DNA of 6,102 nt from the NCBI GenBank assembly GCA_017521345.1, contig JAFXCU010000127.1:1-6102 (forward strand), written 5' to 3'. The DNA comes from Ruminiclostridium sp. (GTDB lineage Bacteria > Bacillota_A > Clostridia > Oscillospirales > Oscillospiraceae). The translations under genes and the position numbers were made by a program. Positions 5,593 through 6,102 of this stretch are shown piece by piece. Position 1 is the first letter of the stretch. The number at the start of each line of letters is the position of its first letter. The notes beneath the pieces are model-generated. The model was not told where the DNA came from. It did no database searches and was given only the letters and a program-made list of their open reading frames with translations.

Positions 5593-5597
5593 CTCCT
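5593..5597 (-). promoter_or_regulatory. Ribosome binding site that decides the murF start
   Basis: TTAGGAGAAA on the minus strand, with AGGAG at 5597-5593, is 7 bases before ATG 5585-5583. It lies inside what would be coding sequence if the upstream ATG at 5609 were used, which favours the shorter 465-residue protein. Confidence 0.75.
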
Positions 5598-5609
5598 AAT
5601 TGCTTGCAT

Positions 5610-6102
5610 TTATTTCTTTCTGGCCTGCAGAGACAGGTCGATGATGGTCTGACAGAGTTCCTGGTAGCCGATGCCCACAGCGGCGGCCTCCTGAGGGACC
5701 AGGCTGGTGGGGGTCATGCCGGGGAGGGTGTTGATCTCCAGGAACCAGGGGGTACCGGCTTCATCCACAATGAAGTCGGCCCGGGAATAGACGGAAAGGC
5801 CCAGGGCCCGGTAGACGGTGAGGGCGGACTGACCCAATCTCTTCTCCCAATCCTCGGGAATGGGAGCGGGGCAGATCTCCTCGGCAGCGCCGGGCTGATA
5901 CTTGTTGGCGTAGTCGTAAAAGCCCTCCTTGGGGATGATCTCGATGGAGGGCAGGGCCCGGTCCCCCAGGATGGCCACCTGGATCTCCCGGCCGGAGACG
6001 TACTGCTCCAGAACGCATCGACCGCCGAACTTCAGGCCGTCCAGCAGGGCGGCGTGGAGCTCCTTCTTGGTGTGGGCAATGGCCACGCCGATGGAGGAGC
6101 CG
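5610..6102 (-). CDS. ddl: D-alanine--D-alanine ligase, C-terminal part (cut by window edge)
   Basis: The last 163 codons are visible and remain open to the window edge, so the N-terminal domain is missing. The fragment begins in the ATP-grasp loop GSSIGV (the 'GSSxGV' motif) and continues through LEQYVSGREIQVAIL and GFYDYANKYQ. It ends with the metal-binding block from ADFIVDE through FLEINTLPGMTPTSLVP. The enzyme joins two D-alanines with ATP in the cytoplasm. The FYDYxxKY loop with Tyr in the specificity position is typical of D-Ala-D-Ala enzymes; D-Ala-D-Lac ligases such as VanA differ here, so this is not a vancomycin-resistance ligase as far as the visible part shows. The gene directly precedes murF, which uses its product. 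The GTG at 6086 is an internal valine, not the start. Confidence 0.95.
   Translation of the reverse strand, partial: GSSIGVAIAHTKKELHAALLDGLKFGGRCVLEQYVSGREIQVAILGDRALPSIEIIPKEGFYDYANKYQPGAAEEICPAPIPEDWEKRLGQSALTVYRALGLSVYSRADFIVDEAGTPWFLEINTLPGMTPTSLVPQEAAAVGIGYQELCQTIIDLSLQARKK

Overview
The window looks like chromosomal DNA of a GC-rich low-G+C-lineage anaerobe, most plausibly a gut Clostridia of the Oscillospiraceae type (Flavonifractor / Pseudoflavonifractor / Intestinimonas-like). The reasons are strong AGGAG-type ribosome binding sites, GC-rich third positions, a ddl-murF pair, an ABC-F protein of the YdiF/YfmR/Uup kind, and intergenic DNA packed with GC-rich hairpin repeats of a style I associate with that family. 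The taxon is an inference; there is no rRNA or other marker gene here.

Layout, left to right. On the minus strand, 209-1 is the first 69 codons of peptide chain release factor 1 (prfA), cut by the window edge. It overlaps by one base (TAATG) the stop of a small, very acidic unrecognised protein gene (523-209). A 430-base gene-free stretch follows (524-953), filled by a hairpin-rich element (about 571-928) whose ends are inverted copies of each other. Then comes a 627-codon ABC-F ATPase gene (2837-954, minus). A 134-base divergent promoter region (2838-2971) holds an extended -10 box and a 7-bp dyad. The only plus-strand gene, 2972-4030, encodes a 352-residue protein with the MtnA / eIF2B-alpha-like fold signature that lacks the family's catalytic cysteine; it ends in a strong intrinsic terminator (4042-4072). 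Between that terminator and murF sit two inverted copies of a 27-base hairpin (about 4102-4170) that differ by a compensated base pair. Finally murF (5585-4188, minus) and the 3' part of ddl (6102-5610, minus) form a two-gene peptidoglycan unit.

How the genes fit together: Ddl makes D-Ala-D-Ala and MurF ligates it to the UDP-MurNAc-tripeptide, so the right-hand pair is one pathway. The left half is translation-related: release factor 1, a small gene coupled to it, and an ABC-F protein of a family that acts on the ribosomal E site. The plus-strand gene stands alone with its own promoter and terminator. It has no methionine-salvage neighbours in view, and its arginine codon use is strikingly different from that of the flanking genes, as expected for a highly expressed gene. 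It and the two hairpin-repeat regions are the parts worth a second look. No tRNA, rRNA, CRISPR array or transposase was seen.
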